From: Anastatus disparis
Lineage: Eukaryota > Arthropoda > Insecta > Hymenoptera > Eupelmidae
Length of the DNA stretch: 64,000 nt
Assembly (NCBI GenBank): GCA_017163975.1
Contig: JAFFSR010000242.1
Location: 4,055,001 to 4,119,000 of the forward strand
Direction of reading: 5' to 3'
Both the position numbers and the translations under genes were made by a program. Below are positions 27,777 to 39,389 of the stretch, in pieces (position 1 is the first letter of the stretch; each line of letters starts with the position of its first letter). The notes below the pieces were generated by a model. It did no database searches and was not told the DNA's origin. It worked only from the letters and a program-made list of their open reading frames with translations.

Positions 27777-28929
27777 TTTTAATTATCAGAACCTTAAAAT
27801 ATCCGTTTACTGTTACTTTCAAATTATTCATTAAATACAGAAGATAATTCCTATGAATTATGAGATCGGAAAACGAACAAAAGAATAGTTGCTGTTTAAC
27901 ATAGCTTATTTCGTTTACTACTGCGTTATTTAAATCGCGAACAATGACATATGATATCCGCTACAATACAGTCGCACAAGCATTCAAAGAAAAAATCAAC
28001 CTCTTATGTTTTTCTATATGTATATCACCATATCATGGTTACAATACCTATATATATATTTAATAACGGCAACAGTGCATTATCATGCTAGAAGTCCACA
28101 TTCAATTATTTTAATATTTTCTTTTTTTTTTAATTGTAACCATACATATTTTTAATTATTTAATGTTTATAAATATAAATTAAATTTTTAAAAATCATTT
28201 TTGACGTGTAATAATAATTTTTAAAAATAAATGAAAAACTAAAATTTAAATATTTAGATTATACGATTCATAAATAATGCACGTATATATTTATAAAATT
28301 ATTCATAATTTCTAGCGTATAAGCAACAATAAAATTAAATTATTGAATTATATTACATGAAAATATTTATGTACATTTGAATTACCGCCTTTCAAAAAAT
28401 CAGCTGTTGCAAACGATGTAGAGTTCTTTTAATAAAAGTTCCCATTACTATACTTATTGCTTGTATACATTATTAGAATTACGAAAATTATGATATTAAC
28501 AAAGGACCAAATTATACACATTGAATTTTTTTTTCAAATTTTTAATATTTTTAATTTTATAAAATACAAAATTTGTATTTAATTTAAAGCAACATAGGTT
28601 AATAATTCTATCAAATTTACAATTTGTTAATTAAATATTTAATACAATAATAATAAATATTATTTATTTGATACATTAAAATTTAAAAAATTTTATATTA
28701 TCTAAAAATAAAAACGTAAAAAATAAAGGAGGAATAAATAAAGACATTTTTGTAATAATAAACATTATAAAATATTTATTGATGAACATTTTTTGATTTT
28801 TGTGAGAAATACATAATACAATCGCAACTATATTTTACATGAGCTTAAATGATCAGATGATTAGATTTAAATGTTCTTATATCATTATTTTACACGTTTA
28901 TTTACATGGTTCAAATATAAATTAGAATG
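27777..28929. other. intergenic region between the F-box gene and POLR3A
   Basis: The interval holds the promoter side of the F-box gene (about 27780-28030, with some CpG) and the 3' UTR of POLR3A. A minus-strand poly(A) signal lies at 28775-28780. The middle is A/T-rich and shows no exon. Confidence 0.55.
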
Positions 28930-31900
28930 CTACGTATTGACTTTCTTATGATTTGCATTATCAAATAATAAAGTTCTTGTTTTTAGAGGGTCTTTCTCTG
29001 ATTTATGAAGTAATTTAAAAATCCCTGTTCCAACTGGTACTGGTATGCCCATAATAATGGATTCTGATACTCCACTGATAGCATCTTTTTGACCATAATA
29101 AGCTGCATCAAATAAATGGTCAGCAGTTTTTTCAAAAGAAGCTAAATTTAACACAGATTCTTTCATTTTTGCTAAACCTTGTCTTGTTATACCTAATACT
29201 TCTCCTCTGCTAGTCATTAAATCAGCAACAAGCATTGGATGTCGACGATCAATACTCATTCCGTGATTTTCCATAACTAATTTAATTTCAGTCATAATAG
29301 TTGCTCTAGCAGCCTCAATACCTAAAGTCCTAAAAACTTCTATTGTGTTATTTGATGTAGTTTTACAACCTTTAACTCCTAATGTTGCCATTACTTCTCT
29401 CATATTATCACCTTCAACAAATAATTTATAACGTGTTTTTCCAGATGAATCATCATTATGTATAACAGCTCTTGATACTGAAGCTATTCCTTTAACAATA
29501 ACATTAGCAACATTATCTTTAAGCTGAGTTAAAACATGACTCAAATTATGTTTTTGTTTGTTTGGATAAATTGTTATGATAGAGTCTCCTTGAATAACAA
29601 CATTTTTTGGAAGTAATTTGAGTTTTGATGTACACAATGAATAACGTATTGAATTAACATCAACTTCTAATTTTAATAACTTAATTCTATCAATATCTAT
29701 TTTTAACAATAGAAAGCAATCATCTGGTAAATATATTTCTTCAATATATTCAGTTATTTCACCTAAAGTAGTTTTTTCAATGCGACCTTTAACTCTTCGA
29801 GCAAATTCAGGATCAGTATCATCTTCTAAATTAGCTGTTATGATTGGAGTACTGATTTTAGGATTAGCATTAATAATTTCCTTAATACGAGGTACACCTT
29901 GAGTAATATTCATAGATGCTACACCAGCAAAGTGAAACGTTTTCAACGTCATTTGCGTACCAGGTTCTCCAATACTTTGTGCAGCTAAAGCACCAACTGC
30001 AGTGCCTGGTTCAATTTTCGCTTTCATATATTTTTCCTTACATGTGTGAATAAATTCAACAAGTTGTGACACAGTTAAACGTTCAATATATCTGTTAACT
30101 GGGGCATCTGTTTTAATATGTTGTCGCACCCTAGCAATTTTAATTGCAACTGTTTTTAAAAATTGTGCTAGTTCTTGCTTAAATTCTTCACTCAAACAAG
30201 CATATTCCTCTGACATCAAAAGTTCAGAGGTTGCTTTTATAACACTAGGACCATCTAATGGATCTTCATTTTTGTAAGTTGATCTAGATTTAATATCATC
30301 AAGAACTCTTTTATAATCAACAGGACAGTCTTTGCCTTCCATGTATGTTGGATCCATAGCATCTCCACCATAAAGAATTTGCACAATATCACCAACAGAA
30401 TTTCTAACTGTCATATCATAATGCAAACAAAGATCTTCTAAGCTTTTCACCAATCTTCGTTGCATGTATCCAGTTTCAGCAGTTTTAACAGCTGTATCTA
30501 CAAGACCTTCTCTTCCACCCATAGTGTGGAAAAAAAATTCAGTTGGCGTCAAACCAGAATAAAAAGAATTTTCAACAAAACCTTTTGCAGCTGGAATTTT
30601 AGAATATTTTTCAAAGTGAGGTAAAGCTCTGTCTTCAAATCCATTGGGCACACGATGACCACTAATAGCTTGTTGTCCTACACAAGCAATCATTTGGGAT
30701 ATATTAATAAAACTTCCCTTAGATCCTGATAATGCCATAACTAAGGGGCTATTACTAGGGTGAAGTTCTTTTAAACATACTTTACCAGCATGGTCACGAA
30801 TAACTGACAGTTCTTTTAGAATCATGGCCTCAAGACTTTCTTCTGCAGAACAACCAGGTTGACAAGGTAATCGACCACTTTCCATTTTCTGAATATACTC
30901 AGTGCACTTTCCATAGCCATTGTTCAATAATTCTTGTTTAGCTTTTAACAAACTGTGTCCAGGTGTTACATCACCAATGCCAATTGAAAAACCACGATTC
31001 ATAAGAAAGTAACTAGCTATTCTTGCTAAACGCCACATCACAAGTGCAGCTGTATCCTCTCCCCAATCACGAAGAAGTACATAAAATATATTTTGTTTGG
31101 CTCCTGAACCTAAAGTTGATTTGTCCATTGAACCTGCTAATAATTCAGAATTTTTAATTATAACATATGAATCATTGATACATAATTCTTCATTACTAGT
31201 ATAAGCTCTTCCTTTAGTTTTTAAATTAGCTTTCACAGGACATTTGTCATTAGGTTTTAAAATAAGACTAAAAATTTGTTTCCCAGTCCACATAACAAAC
31301 GGCTTGAGAATAGCAGGTTTAGGAAGAGTTATACTCATTGACGTATCTGCACCAGCAAGCAAACAGCTTATGAGTTGAGAGACTTGAGATTTATTTAAAA
31401 AAGTATCCTTTTGTGTTAGAAGATAACCACCAGTGATGAAATCTTGAGTAGCTGCAATTAATAATTCACCATTTCTTGGAGTTACTAAATTAGATTTATT
31501 ACCCATTAGTACTAATGCTTCTGCTCTAGCTTCTTCAGTTTGTGGCAAATGTAAATTCATTTCATCACCATCAAAATCAGCATTGTATGGAGTACATACA
31601 CATTCATTAAATCTAAAAGTTCTATTCTCGAGTACTTTAGCTTTATGAGCCATTATACTTAACTTATGTAGAGATGGTTGTCTGTTAAATAAGACAACAT
31701 CACCATCACGTAAATGTCTTTCAACTTTATCTCCAAACTGCAAATCTTGTGCAATTTTTTGCCTATTACCATATCTTAAAAATTTTCTGAACTGAGTTTT
31801 ACCTTCTACAACAAAATTAGCTCCAGGATGTACATCTGGTCCATTCAAAACAAGACGACGCATTAATTCTATATTGCATTTGTTAACTCTTTCAGGATAT

Positions 31901-33072
31901 GTTAAAATTTTAGCAACATGTATAGGTACACCAACTTGTTCTATATAAAGATTTGGATCAGGTGAAATAACAGTTCTACTTGAAAAGTCAACTCTTTTAC
32001 CAGACAAATTTCCTCTGAATCTACCTTGTTTACCTTTTAATCTTTGAACAAGACCTCTGCCTGATTTTTTAGGTTGCATGTTCAAAGGAATTCCAGACAT
32101 TTCACTATTTATATATAGTGCACAGTGCAATTGTAAAAATTCCCAATCTTCATTATACATTTGAATTTTCATACCACACTGACGATGTCTTTGAATAGCA
32201 TCATTGATGAATAAAATTTCTGTAAGCTTCATTGTGAGATTATCTTCATTAGTTCCAGCTTTTAAATCAGAAACAATACTTGGACGAATCGAAATAGGAG
32301 GAACAGGTATTCTTGTTAAAATCAAATCTTTAGGAACACTACAATCTGGATTCATTAGTAAAAGAGGTATATCTCTTTCTGGTATACGTTCTAAGATACC
32401 TAAGACTTCTAATGGATTTAAAATACTTATTAATCCACTTTGTAAAATACTTTCTAACTCTTTGTTATCTTCTAAAACATTTTGATATTCAGTTAGCTTT
32501 GACTGTACAATTGGATCAGAGATTTTTTTAGCCTTATATTTTTCATGAACTATTTTAAGAAGACCAGCTTTCTTAACAGTTCCATTTAACTCTCCGCAAT
32601 AATGGCAAATACTGCATTTTTTAGCTTTTTCAAGTATCTGCTTTCTAAGAGCTTTTCTACTTAAGTAATTTAAATTAGGATTCAGAACACGATCAAGATA
32701 AGATTTTTTATCCTTAGGGTTAAGCATAACATTAGAACATTTTTTGCATACGCTTTGTAATATCCCTATAATAGATCTAAAATATCCAACATGAAATACT
32801 GGAAGCTCTAAATCAACATAACCAAAGTGGCCAATACATTCATTCAATGATTTTTCACAAGTACCACAATTATTTGCATTAGAACAAGTTCCCATTCGTT
32901 TATCAAGTAGACCATAGGAAAGAGGTACATGTCCATTTTCTTGATTATAAAGATTTTTTGCTACCACTTGCAGATGAGCCTGTTGTTTCATATTATGCCT
33001 ACTGTCTATTCCAAATGATACATGTGATATTTTTCTCGCAACATCAGTCTCTCTAAATTGTTCCTTCACCAT
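28930..33072 (-). CDS. POLR3A: DNA-directed RNA polymerase III largest subunit RPC1
   Basis: This catalytic subunit of RNA polymerase III transcribes tRNA, 5S rRNA and other small RNA genes. It is one uninterrupted exon of 1,380 codons (human about 1,390). N-terminal zinc ligands are visible ([20 protein letters not shown] and CKKCSNVM, then [10 protein letters not shown]). The metal-binding catalytic loop [13 protein letters not shown] places the three Asp at residues 499, 501 and 503. The bridge-helix and trigger-loop regions are recognisable ([43 protein letters not shown]). The end GVTRQGL-like region and KTRTLLFDN fit RPC1 rather than RPB1: there is no heptad-repeat tail. The ATG lies directly at the conserved start [10 protein letters not shown]. 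The absence of introns is notable beside its intron-rich neighbours. Confidence 0.97.
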   Translation of the reverse strand: MVKEQFRETDVARKISHVSFGIDSRHNMKQQAHLQVVAKNLYNQENGHVPLSYGLLDKRMGTCSNANNCGTCEKSLNECIGHFGYVDLELPVFHVGYFRSIIGILQSVCKKCSNVMLNPKDKKSYLDRVLNPNLNYLSRKALRKQILEKAKKCSICHYCGELNGTVKKAGLLKIVHEKYKAKKISDPIVQSKLTEYQNVLEDNKELESILQSGLISILNPLEVLGILERIPERDIPLLLMNPDCSVPKDLILTRIPVPPISIRPSIVSDLKAGTNEDNLTMKLTEILFINDAIQRHRQCGMKIQMYNEDWEFLQLHCALYINSEMSGIPLNMQPKKSGRGLVQRLKGKQGRFRGNLSGKRVDFSSRTVISPDPNLYIEQVGVPIHVAKILTYPERVNKCNIELMRRLVLNGPDVHPGANFVVEGKTQFRKFLRYGNRQKIAQDLQFGDKVERHLRDGDVVLFNRQPSLHKLSIMAHKAKVLENRTFRFNECVCTPYNADFDGDEMNLHLPQTEEARAEALVLMGNKSNLVTPRNGELLIAATQDFITGGYLLTQKDTFLNKSQVSQLISCLLAGADTSMSITLPKPAILKPFVMWTGKQIFSLILKPNDKCPVKANLKTKGRAYTSNEELCINDSYVIIKNSELLAGSMDKSTLGSGAKQNIFYVLLRDWGEDTAALVMWRLARIASYFLMNRGFSIGIGDVTPGHSLLKAKQELLNNGYGKCTEYIQKMESGRLPCQPGCSAEESLEAMILKELSVIRDHAGKVCLKELHPSNSPLVMALSGSKGSFINISQMIACVGQQAISGHRVPNGFEDRALPHFEKYSKIPAAKGFVENSFYSGLTPTEFFFHTMGGREGLVDTAVKTAETGYMQRRLVKSLEDLCLHYDMTVRNSVGDIVQILYGGDAMDPTYMEGKDCPVDYKRVLDDIKSRSTYKNEDPLDGPSVIKATSELLMSEEYACLSEEFKQELAQFLKTVAIKIARVRQHIKTDAPVNRYIERLTVSQLVEFIHTCKEKYMKAKIEPGTAVGALAAQSIGEPGTQMTLKTFHFAGVASMNITQGVPRIKEIINANPKISTPIITANLEDDTDPEFARRVKGRIEKTTLGEITEYIEEIYLPDDCFLLLKIDIDRIKLLKLEVDVNSIRYSLCTSKLKLLPKNVVIQGDSIITIYPNKQKHNLSHVLTQLKDNVANVIVKGIASVSRAVIHNDDSSGKTRYKLFVEGDNMREVMATLGVKGCKTTSNNTIEVFRTLGIEAARATIMTEIKLVMENHGMSIDRRHPMLVADLMTSRGEVLGITRQGLAKMKESVLNLASFEKTADHLFDAAYYGQKDAISGVSESIIMGIPVPVGTGIFKLLHKSEKDPLKTRTLLFDNANHKKVNT

Positions 33073-34203
33073 TTTGAATAGTTATTTTATGCACCTTACA
33101 CTTAAATAACAAATTTATAATTTTATACTTTTTCTTATTTAATTAATTTTAATAGTAAAAATAAATGTAAAGAGCGAGACATCGCACGTGGTTATTATCA
33201 TACATGAGCTAGGTTCCGAGTAACCAAACATGAGAGCATGCGCTATCAAACATGACGATAATTAGATAAACAATAATGCTATTTTTATAAAACTTTTTCT
33301 AATAATAATTTAATCGTAATTATATTAGAAATACGAAAGCTTTTTTAATTTATATATTTGATGTATCTTTCTTACATCATCTGGCTTGGCTACATTGCTA
33401 GTTTGCTATAGTTAGCCGGCTTTAACTTTGATTGAAAACTATATAGATGGAGTTTTAAAAAAAAATGGCGTTTTACAAAATAAACTCTTTTTAGAGGTAC
33501 TCTAACTTGTTCAACGCGCATACACAATTATTATTATTATTCACTAAAAGAAGATTCCGCGCCTGCAGATCTGCAAATCTGCACGCGGACTGTCGAAGTC
33601 GACAATTTGGATTTCCTTTTTTCAGATACATGTATAGTATACACGTCACCAAAGTAAGAATACCTACATAATCATTAACCATTCCGGTGAAGTGACTTAC
33701 ATATCATATGTATGTGTTATATATATATGTAACTAACCAGTTTCTTAACTGAGTCTGAGGATTTTAAAGTTTCAAACTGTTAGGTATAGGTTCATCGTAC
33801 GCAGACAGACTCTTGCACTTCTTTTAGTTTTGGTTTCCCTTAAGTGACGAAAACGACGGCAAATTGCAGAAAAATAACAAGAGAAACTACGACATGTTTG
33901 ATTAAATAATAGAACGAAAAACTCATTTCAATGAACACTCTGTGGAAGGTGTTTAATCAAGTTTAATTAATATGTGGTGCACGAATAAGCAAATGAAAAC
34001 AAGAGGCATGGAATCGTGCACCGTTGTCACCTAACCTAAAAATATACGCATAAACGATTCTATTAACGAATCCTCCGAAAATTCCTGTTTTTGGAACCCC
34101 TGAATAAATCAAGTATTTTTTTATTTTAATTATAGAAATACTATATTTTTATGTTTTCTATTTTTTTTAATTAAAAACTCTATCATTTGCAGATTTGGAG
34201 TCA
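33073..34203. promoter_or_regulatory. divergent promoter region of POLR3A and UBIAD1
   Basis: The start codons of POLR3A (minus) and UBIAD1 (plus) are 1.13 kb apart. An acceptor at 34191-34192 precedes the UBIAD1 ATG by 11 bp, so UBIAD1 has at least one non-coding upstream exon, probably in the less A/T-rich stretch 33760-34080. Nothing else is identifiable. Confidence 0.5.
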
Positions 34204-35181
34204 ATGATACCAAACGGGGTGCAGAACGACAAAAAGGAGAAATGCTCTCCAATAAGGTCTTCATCGTCATGCTCGCCTCTAATGAAGTTCTCATCCTACC
34301 TTTATGCAATCAGACCCTGGTCACTGAGCGATTCGTTAATCCCAACAATGTTAGGTTCAGCTTTAGCTTATAAGCTAACTGGAATAACTGGCCTAAGTTG
34401 GATAACTTTAATATTGACTTTGTTTACAATAGCTTGTGTTCATGGTGCTGGCAATGTTGTCAATACATACTACGATTACATCAAGGGAGTGGATAAAGGC
34501 AAAAGTGACGATAGAGTTTTAGTGGATCAATTACTTTCTCAAGATGAACTGGTTTCTCTTGGGGCTTGGCTTTATGCAGCTGGATGCCTAGGCTTTGTCC
34601 TATTAGCGACAATATCACCAGCCAAGATGGAACATCTTGCTCTGGTCTATTTTGGAGGCTTGTCCTCATCTTTTCTTTATACAGGAGGTATAGGACTTAA
34701 ATACATTGCTCTTGGTGATGTTGTGATACTTATCATTTTTGGTCCAATATCTGTTCTGTTTGCTTTTATGGCTCAAACGGGTTACATCGAATGGAATGCC
34801 ATGTACTATGCAATTCCACTTGCTCTTAATACAGAAGCTGTTTTACATAGTAATAATACTCGAGATCTTGAAAATGATAAACGAGCAGGCATAGTAACGC
34901 TTGCTATTTTAATAGGTTATACAGCATCACATGTTTTATATGCATTTTTACTCTTTGCACCATATGTAACATTTGTGGTGTTAGCGCTCAGATATTCCAT
35001 CTGGTTCTTGCTGCCACTGGTGACATTACCAAAAGCGTTTCAAATAGAAAAAAGATTTAGAAATCCAAGTACCATTCAAGATGTTCCAAAAAGGACGGCC
35101 AACTTAAATCTTTATATGGGTGTTTTGTATATTGTTGCCTGTTTGCTGATTGATCGACTTCCTTATCTGCAACCTGTTTAA
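34204..35181 (+). CDS. UBIAD1: UbiA prenyltransferase domain-containing protein 1
   Basis: UBIAD1 is an integral-membrane prenyltransferase of ER/Golgi that makes menaquinone-4 (vitamin K2); the fly orthologue is heixuedian. The single coding exon gives 325 aa (human 338). Both catalytic Asp-rich motifs are present: N87-x3-D91 in NVVNTYYDYIKGVD, and D221-x3-D225 in NNTRDLENDKRAG. Other family landmarks are HLALVYFGGLSSSFLYTGG, KYIALGDVVILIIFGP and KRTANLNL. About eight to nine hydrophobic segments can be counted. I take the ATG at 34204; the open frame extends nine bases further to a TTG that lies just after the splice acceptor, which is not a plausible start. A poly(A) signal is at 35344-35349. 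Confidence 0.95.
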   Translation: MIPNGVQNDKKEKCSPIRSSSSCSPLMKFSSYLYAIRPWSLSDSLIPTMLGSALAYKLTGITGLSWITLILTLFTIACVHGAGNVVNTYYDYIKGVDKGKSDDRVLVDQLLSQDELVSLGAWLYAAGCLGFVLLATISPAKMEHLALVYFGGLSSSFLYTGGIGLKYIALGDVVILIIFGPISVLFAFMAQTGYIEWNAMYYAIPLALNTEAVLHSNNTRDLENDKRAGIVTLAILIGYTASHVLYAFLLFAPYVTFVVLALRYSIWFLLPLVTLPKAFQIEKRFRNPSTIQDVPKRTANLNLYMGVLYIVACLLIDRLPYLQPV

Positions 35182-36552
35182 AAATTTTAAATACAGGACT
35201 TTTGTCAGCGGCACAATTTTAGTGCTTAAAAATGCTCAAATTAGAGCAGTAAGCAGATGCAGAAAATCGCGTTGAGAAATGATTTTGACTTTCGATTCTC
35301 ATCAACAACCAACTATTCACCTTCATAAAAACATTTCCAGAATAATAAAGAAACATTTTCAACTTTCATTCAAATAATTATTTAAACACTTAAGTCTGAT
35401 GTTAAGTGTAGTTTTTGTATAAAAAAAGAGAATAATCAATAATTTATATTAATTGTTTTGAAAGTACATATGTTAATATTTTGCGAGATCCAGAGCCAAT
35501 TGAAGAATATTAAGACTTTATTGGACTTAAATGCCTCATGGCATATATAGTGAATTCATGTATAAAACAATTTTTATGTAGCATAACATAAACATGTTCA
35601 CCACGTACAAAGGAATTGTAAATTCTAAATCTTTAATGAATGACTTTTAATTGTAATTTATCATTGTATAAATGGTTCCTTTTCATAATATATTTTAATT
35701 CTTCAATAATTTTTCTTTCTGAATAACTCATGAAAAACGAAAAAAAGAAAAAAACAATTGTTTCTGTATTATTTAAATTATTTAATATCCAACAGCGACT
35801 GCATACCGCAAATACATGACTTAACGTGTTATAGGACGTTTGTTAGAGATATTTATTACATTATGTATTTGTAACACATAGAAATATGACGAAAACTGGC
35901 TCAAGGATTTACTAAAATTTTGTAAAATAATCATTTCGTATGTGTGGAGGGACGTTATGATAATAGCAAGAACGCAGTGGTGCTTTGAATTATTGTTGGA
36001 AAAACGTCTTTTCCAACACTTTGAATAAACTTGTCAGAAAAATTATCTATATTGTTATAATTCTTATTTTCCAAAATTTATACATTTTTTTAAACAAATT
36101 CTTTCAAAATATTCAAATTTTTACTATAGGTATATATATTCTAAATAAAAAATTATCTGTTGACATTTTAAATTTATATTAATTTTATAAAATTCTTTTT
36201 GCATAAGAATATAAATATATCAATAAACATGTATTGAAAAATTTTAAAATTGAAATTTTTTACTACAAAAAGAGTTTCAAATGTAAATAAAATCTTATTT
36301 TAGTCACTATCATTATGCATTTATAGAGTTATCGTTTTATTTAACAGTTCACTCTTTTTCACTACCAAATAAAATTGTAATGTTGAAATTTTATGCCATT
36401 TTTCTAATTGAATAAAATTTTAAAAATAGGAATTTGTTATACTTGCTCTGTTAATATTGCTATTTTTATCATTCCTGATTATTTACAATAAAAAGTATAA
36501 AATTTAGTAAACAATTAGAACATATTTATAGTTGCAACGAAATCAAATCAAC

Positions 36553-36630
36553 ATTCAAATTATCATAATACTCGCCGCGTATTATGATGAAAGAAGTTTA
36601 AATAATGTCGATTATGACGGTAATTTGAAT
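36553..36630. repeat. nested hairpin
   Basis: Outer arms ATTCAAATTA / TAATTTGAAT are perfect. Just inside, TCATAAT pairs with ATTATGA. The left half also holds an independent perfect 10-bp stem, ATCATAATAC / GTATTATGAT, with a G/C-rich seven-base loop. It is unlike the surrounding monotonous A/T sequence. Function is unknown. Confidence 0.6.
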
Positions 36631-37851
36631 TTTTATATAATATTCTATTATATATTTATTCATAACATTATAAATGATTGTTTAAAAGAAAAATTAAAAA
36701 TAATATAAATTTCCGACTGGATTGAAAATGATCCAAAAAAAATTTATTATTAAATTCATTTTTGCATAATATAAAATCAGTAAAGATTAAAATTATACCT
36801 ATAATGATCAATTTTTTATTATTAATAAATTACTTGAAATCTATACAGTAGTTTTTAATTTAATAGAAAAAAACTTAAAGAGATTACAATATTTTTAAGT
36901 TATGCTTATAAACTTTTAAAAATCAAAAAGATAAATTCTAAATAAACATAAGAATTTTAGTAACTTTTCCATTATAATATTAAAAAATCGTAACTTTTAA
37001 TTTTTATTAACTTTGTTATTGTTATAATTAGTTTGTTAATTAATTCACGAGTTCTTCTCCATCATCTCTGATATAGGTACTCAAATTTTCGTTTTTTTAT
37101 TGAAATTGTTATCCTTTTTTTTAATGTTTGATAATAGAATATAAATAATCTTCGTACAAACTCGAATCGGAAGAAAAATTCGTGTGATGAAAATGATTTT
37201 AACAAGCAATATTAGTATAGGAATTAGTAAGAACTAAAAGCAAAAGGAAGACTAATTTGTTTCAAAATCTATACAATTAAAATAGTTAATTGAATTTAAA
37301 AAATCGAAAAATGTTCTTACTTGACGTACTCCTTATCTATTATATAATGGAAAATTAAAATTATTCATAAAAATTACTTAAATATAGTTTCAGATGTATT
37401 ATATATTGCATAATTCTATTTTCTTATTAACAATAGAATTTCTTAAATTATTCATGTTAATATATATATGTAAGGGAATTTATTTCCTAAAAATTTTTCT
37501 GAACTCTCTCAAAAACTTAGTTTTTCTTTTTCTGCAATTCTCTCCCCATTAATCTTCTATAGACAATAATAAACTTATAATTGCTTAATGAAAATAATCA
37601 TTAGCACGTTTTTTATACAAACGAATAAAAAATTTTTTGTAATGAAAATTCGTGTTGAAAAGAAATTTTAAAATAAAGATTTATTATAAATATTTTTAAG
37701 TCTAATTATTATTAATTATGATGAAAATCATAATTTTTTGTTAGTTTAAACATTTCTAATGTGAATCACAGATTTTGTTTTGAGTAATTTCAGAAAAAAA
37801 GATATGAATAATTTTTATTAATCAAGAGAATTAAGTTAATAATTCGAAGAA

Positions 37852-37887
37852 AATTTTGCAGTTATGTCAAGACATAACTGCAAAATT
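37852..37887. repeat. perfect 17-bp-arm palindrome
   Basis: Arms AATTTTGCAGTTATGTC and GACATAACTGCAAAATT are exact reverse complements separated by AA. It could be a foldback remnant, a cruciform-prone site or a protein-binding site. No gene is adjacent. Confidence 0.85.
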
Positions 37888-38914
37888 ATAAAACTTGTAA
37901 TTATAAAAATTTGAAATATTATTTGTCGCATAAAATTATAAAATAAGCCGCACCTATTTGCTCAATTTTGTTAAAGCTATAAGCAGTTTTTCTGAATTTT
38001 AAGATATAAAAAAAATTATCTGTTTGTATTATAATCATAGAAGCAACTATTCTAGAAGATTGTTACTAGAAATATATTAAAGTTGAGATAAAAAGCTTCG
38101 AATAAAAAAATATTTGTTTAAAAAGCTTAAGTTTTTAATCTTAATGAGTTTTTATAAAAAATCTTTTTTAGAATAATTAATACGAAAACTAATAAACATT
38201 AAATGATTAATTAGAAACATGAAATATTTCGAATGGATTTTTAATTATGGCAATATTAATGGAGAAACATCTTTTACCAACAAAAGTAAAACATTTGCAC
38301 TTTCTTTTTGATTTCTTATTTTAATTCTACTTTTTCATTTTATTTCGAAACAAATAGCGCGTATCTTTTGATAAACTTTTCTCCTCAAATATTTTTGTTA
38401 GAATGGGAATGTGGAGGAATATTTCTATGATCTCACAATAAATATTAATTTATGAGGTAACATAATCAAATTTTTGTGTATGAATTGTACTTTTCCATGC
38501 AAAAATATTTCTCAAAAGTTAATTTAATAACGTATCCAGAAAATATAAAAAGATGCAGCATTTAATTAACGCTGATCAATTACGGACGTTCCAACGATTT
38601 TTTTATAAAATTATAAAAAATATAGCAAAAAATACCAAGAAAATGTTTTGCAAATGATGTTTTTTAAAAATAGCAGATTGAAAAGCAAAAAAATTTGATT
38701 TAAAAATTTTTGCGTAATTAAAATACTAATTTATACAATTATAATTTTTTGTTGACAATTTAAAATAAATCATTATAAATTATTTCATATATAATTACTG
38801 ATTTTATGTAATGATAAATTTATTATTAAATTTAAAATTTAACAATAAAACGATAATTTTAAAATGAAATCATAAAATTATACGTGATTTAAAAAAATAT
38901 TTTGTTCTTTTTAG

Positions 38915-38955
38915 GCTTTGACGGAAGACCCCAAGCACCAGAAACACTAAAATAA
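38915..38955 (+). other. orphan exon-like island
   Basis: A good acceptor (TTTGTTCTTTTTAG) is followed by a short G/C-richer stretch with one open frame, (x)GC-FDGRPQAPETLK then TAA, before the sequence drops back to A/T. It looks like a terminal coding exon entered in phase 1, but no matching upstream exon is evident between UBIAD1 and here. It could be an alternative exon, a pseudo-exon or chance. Confidence 0.3.
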
Positions 38956-39389
38956 TTTTGTAAATTGATTTTTAATAAAAAATAATTTTTCGATTTAATA
39001 ATTGATTTATTGAATGAGAAATTTTTTTTAGTATTTTTTTATTATAAAAGTATAGGTAATAATCAGTTAATAAATTACATATGTGTGCTCGCTACGTATA
39101 TTATACAAAAGGATTCTCAGAAAAGATGTTCTCTTAGTTTAATAATGCATACGAGAAGAAGAATCACGTGGCTAAGTTTTTTGACACAGCCTAACCTGAA
39201 ACGTTTCATTCATTTCTTTGTGTATATGCCGTGAGTGCGAATCAAATTTCTGTACACTCATGAAATATTTTCGTAGATAACATTCAAGTTTTGAATTAGA
39301 ACTGAAGAAGGACCGAGTGAAGGCCTGTTCACTTATTTTATTATATTAAAAATTAGTTTTGTATTAGAAGTTACAAGTTTATAAACAAA

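Larger units (their letters stand above)
35182..39389. other. AT-rich intergenic DNA with palindromes and an exon-like island
   Basis: About 4.2 kb between UBIAD1 and Gtsf1. Beyond the UBIAD1 3' UTR it is mostly low-complexity A/T sequence with no coding frame. Exceptions are a hairpin at 36553-36630, a perfect palindrome at 37852-37887 and a short exon-like island at 38915-38955. The 5' end of Gtsf1 is expected near 39050-39390, where a possible donor (GCC|GTGAGTG) lies at about 39229. Confidence 0.55.

Noticed and set aside
34195..34203. Upstream start of UBIAD1 at a TTG
   Set aside because: TTG is not a likely start in this gene and it lies directly after the splice acceptor. The ATG at 34204 is used instead.
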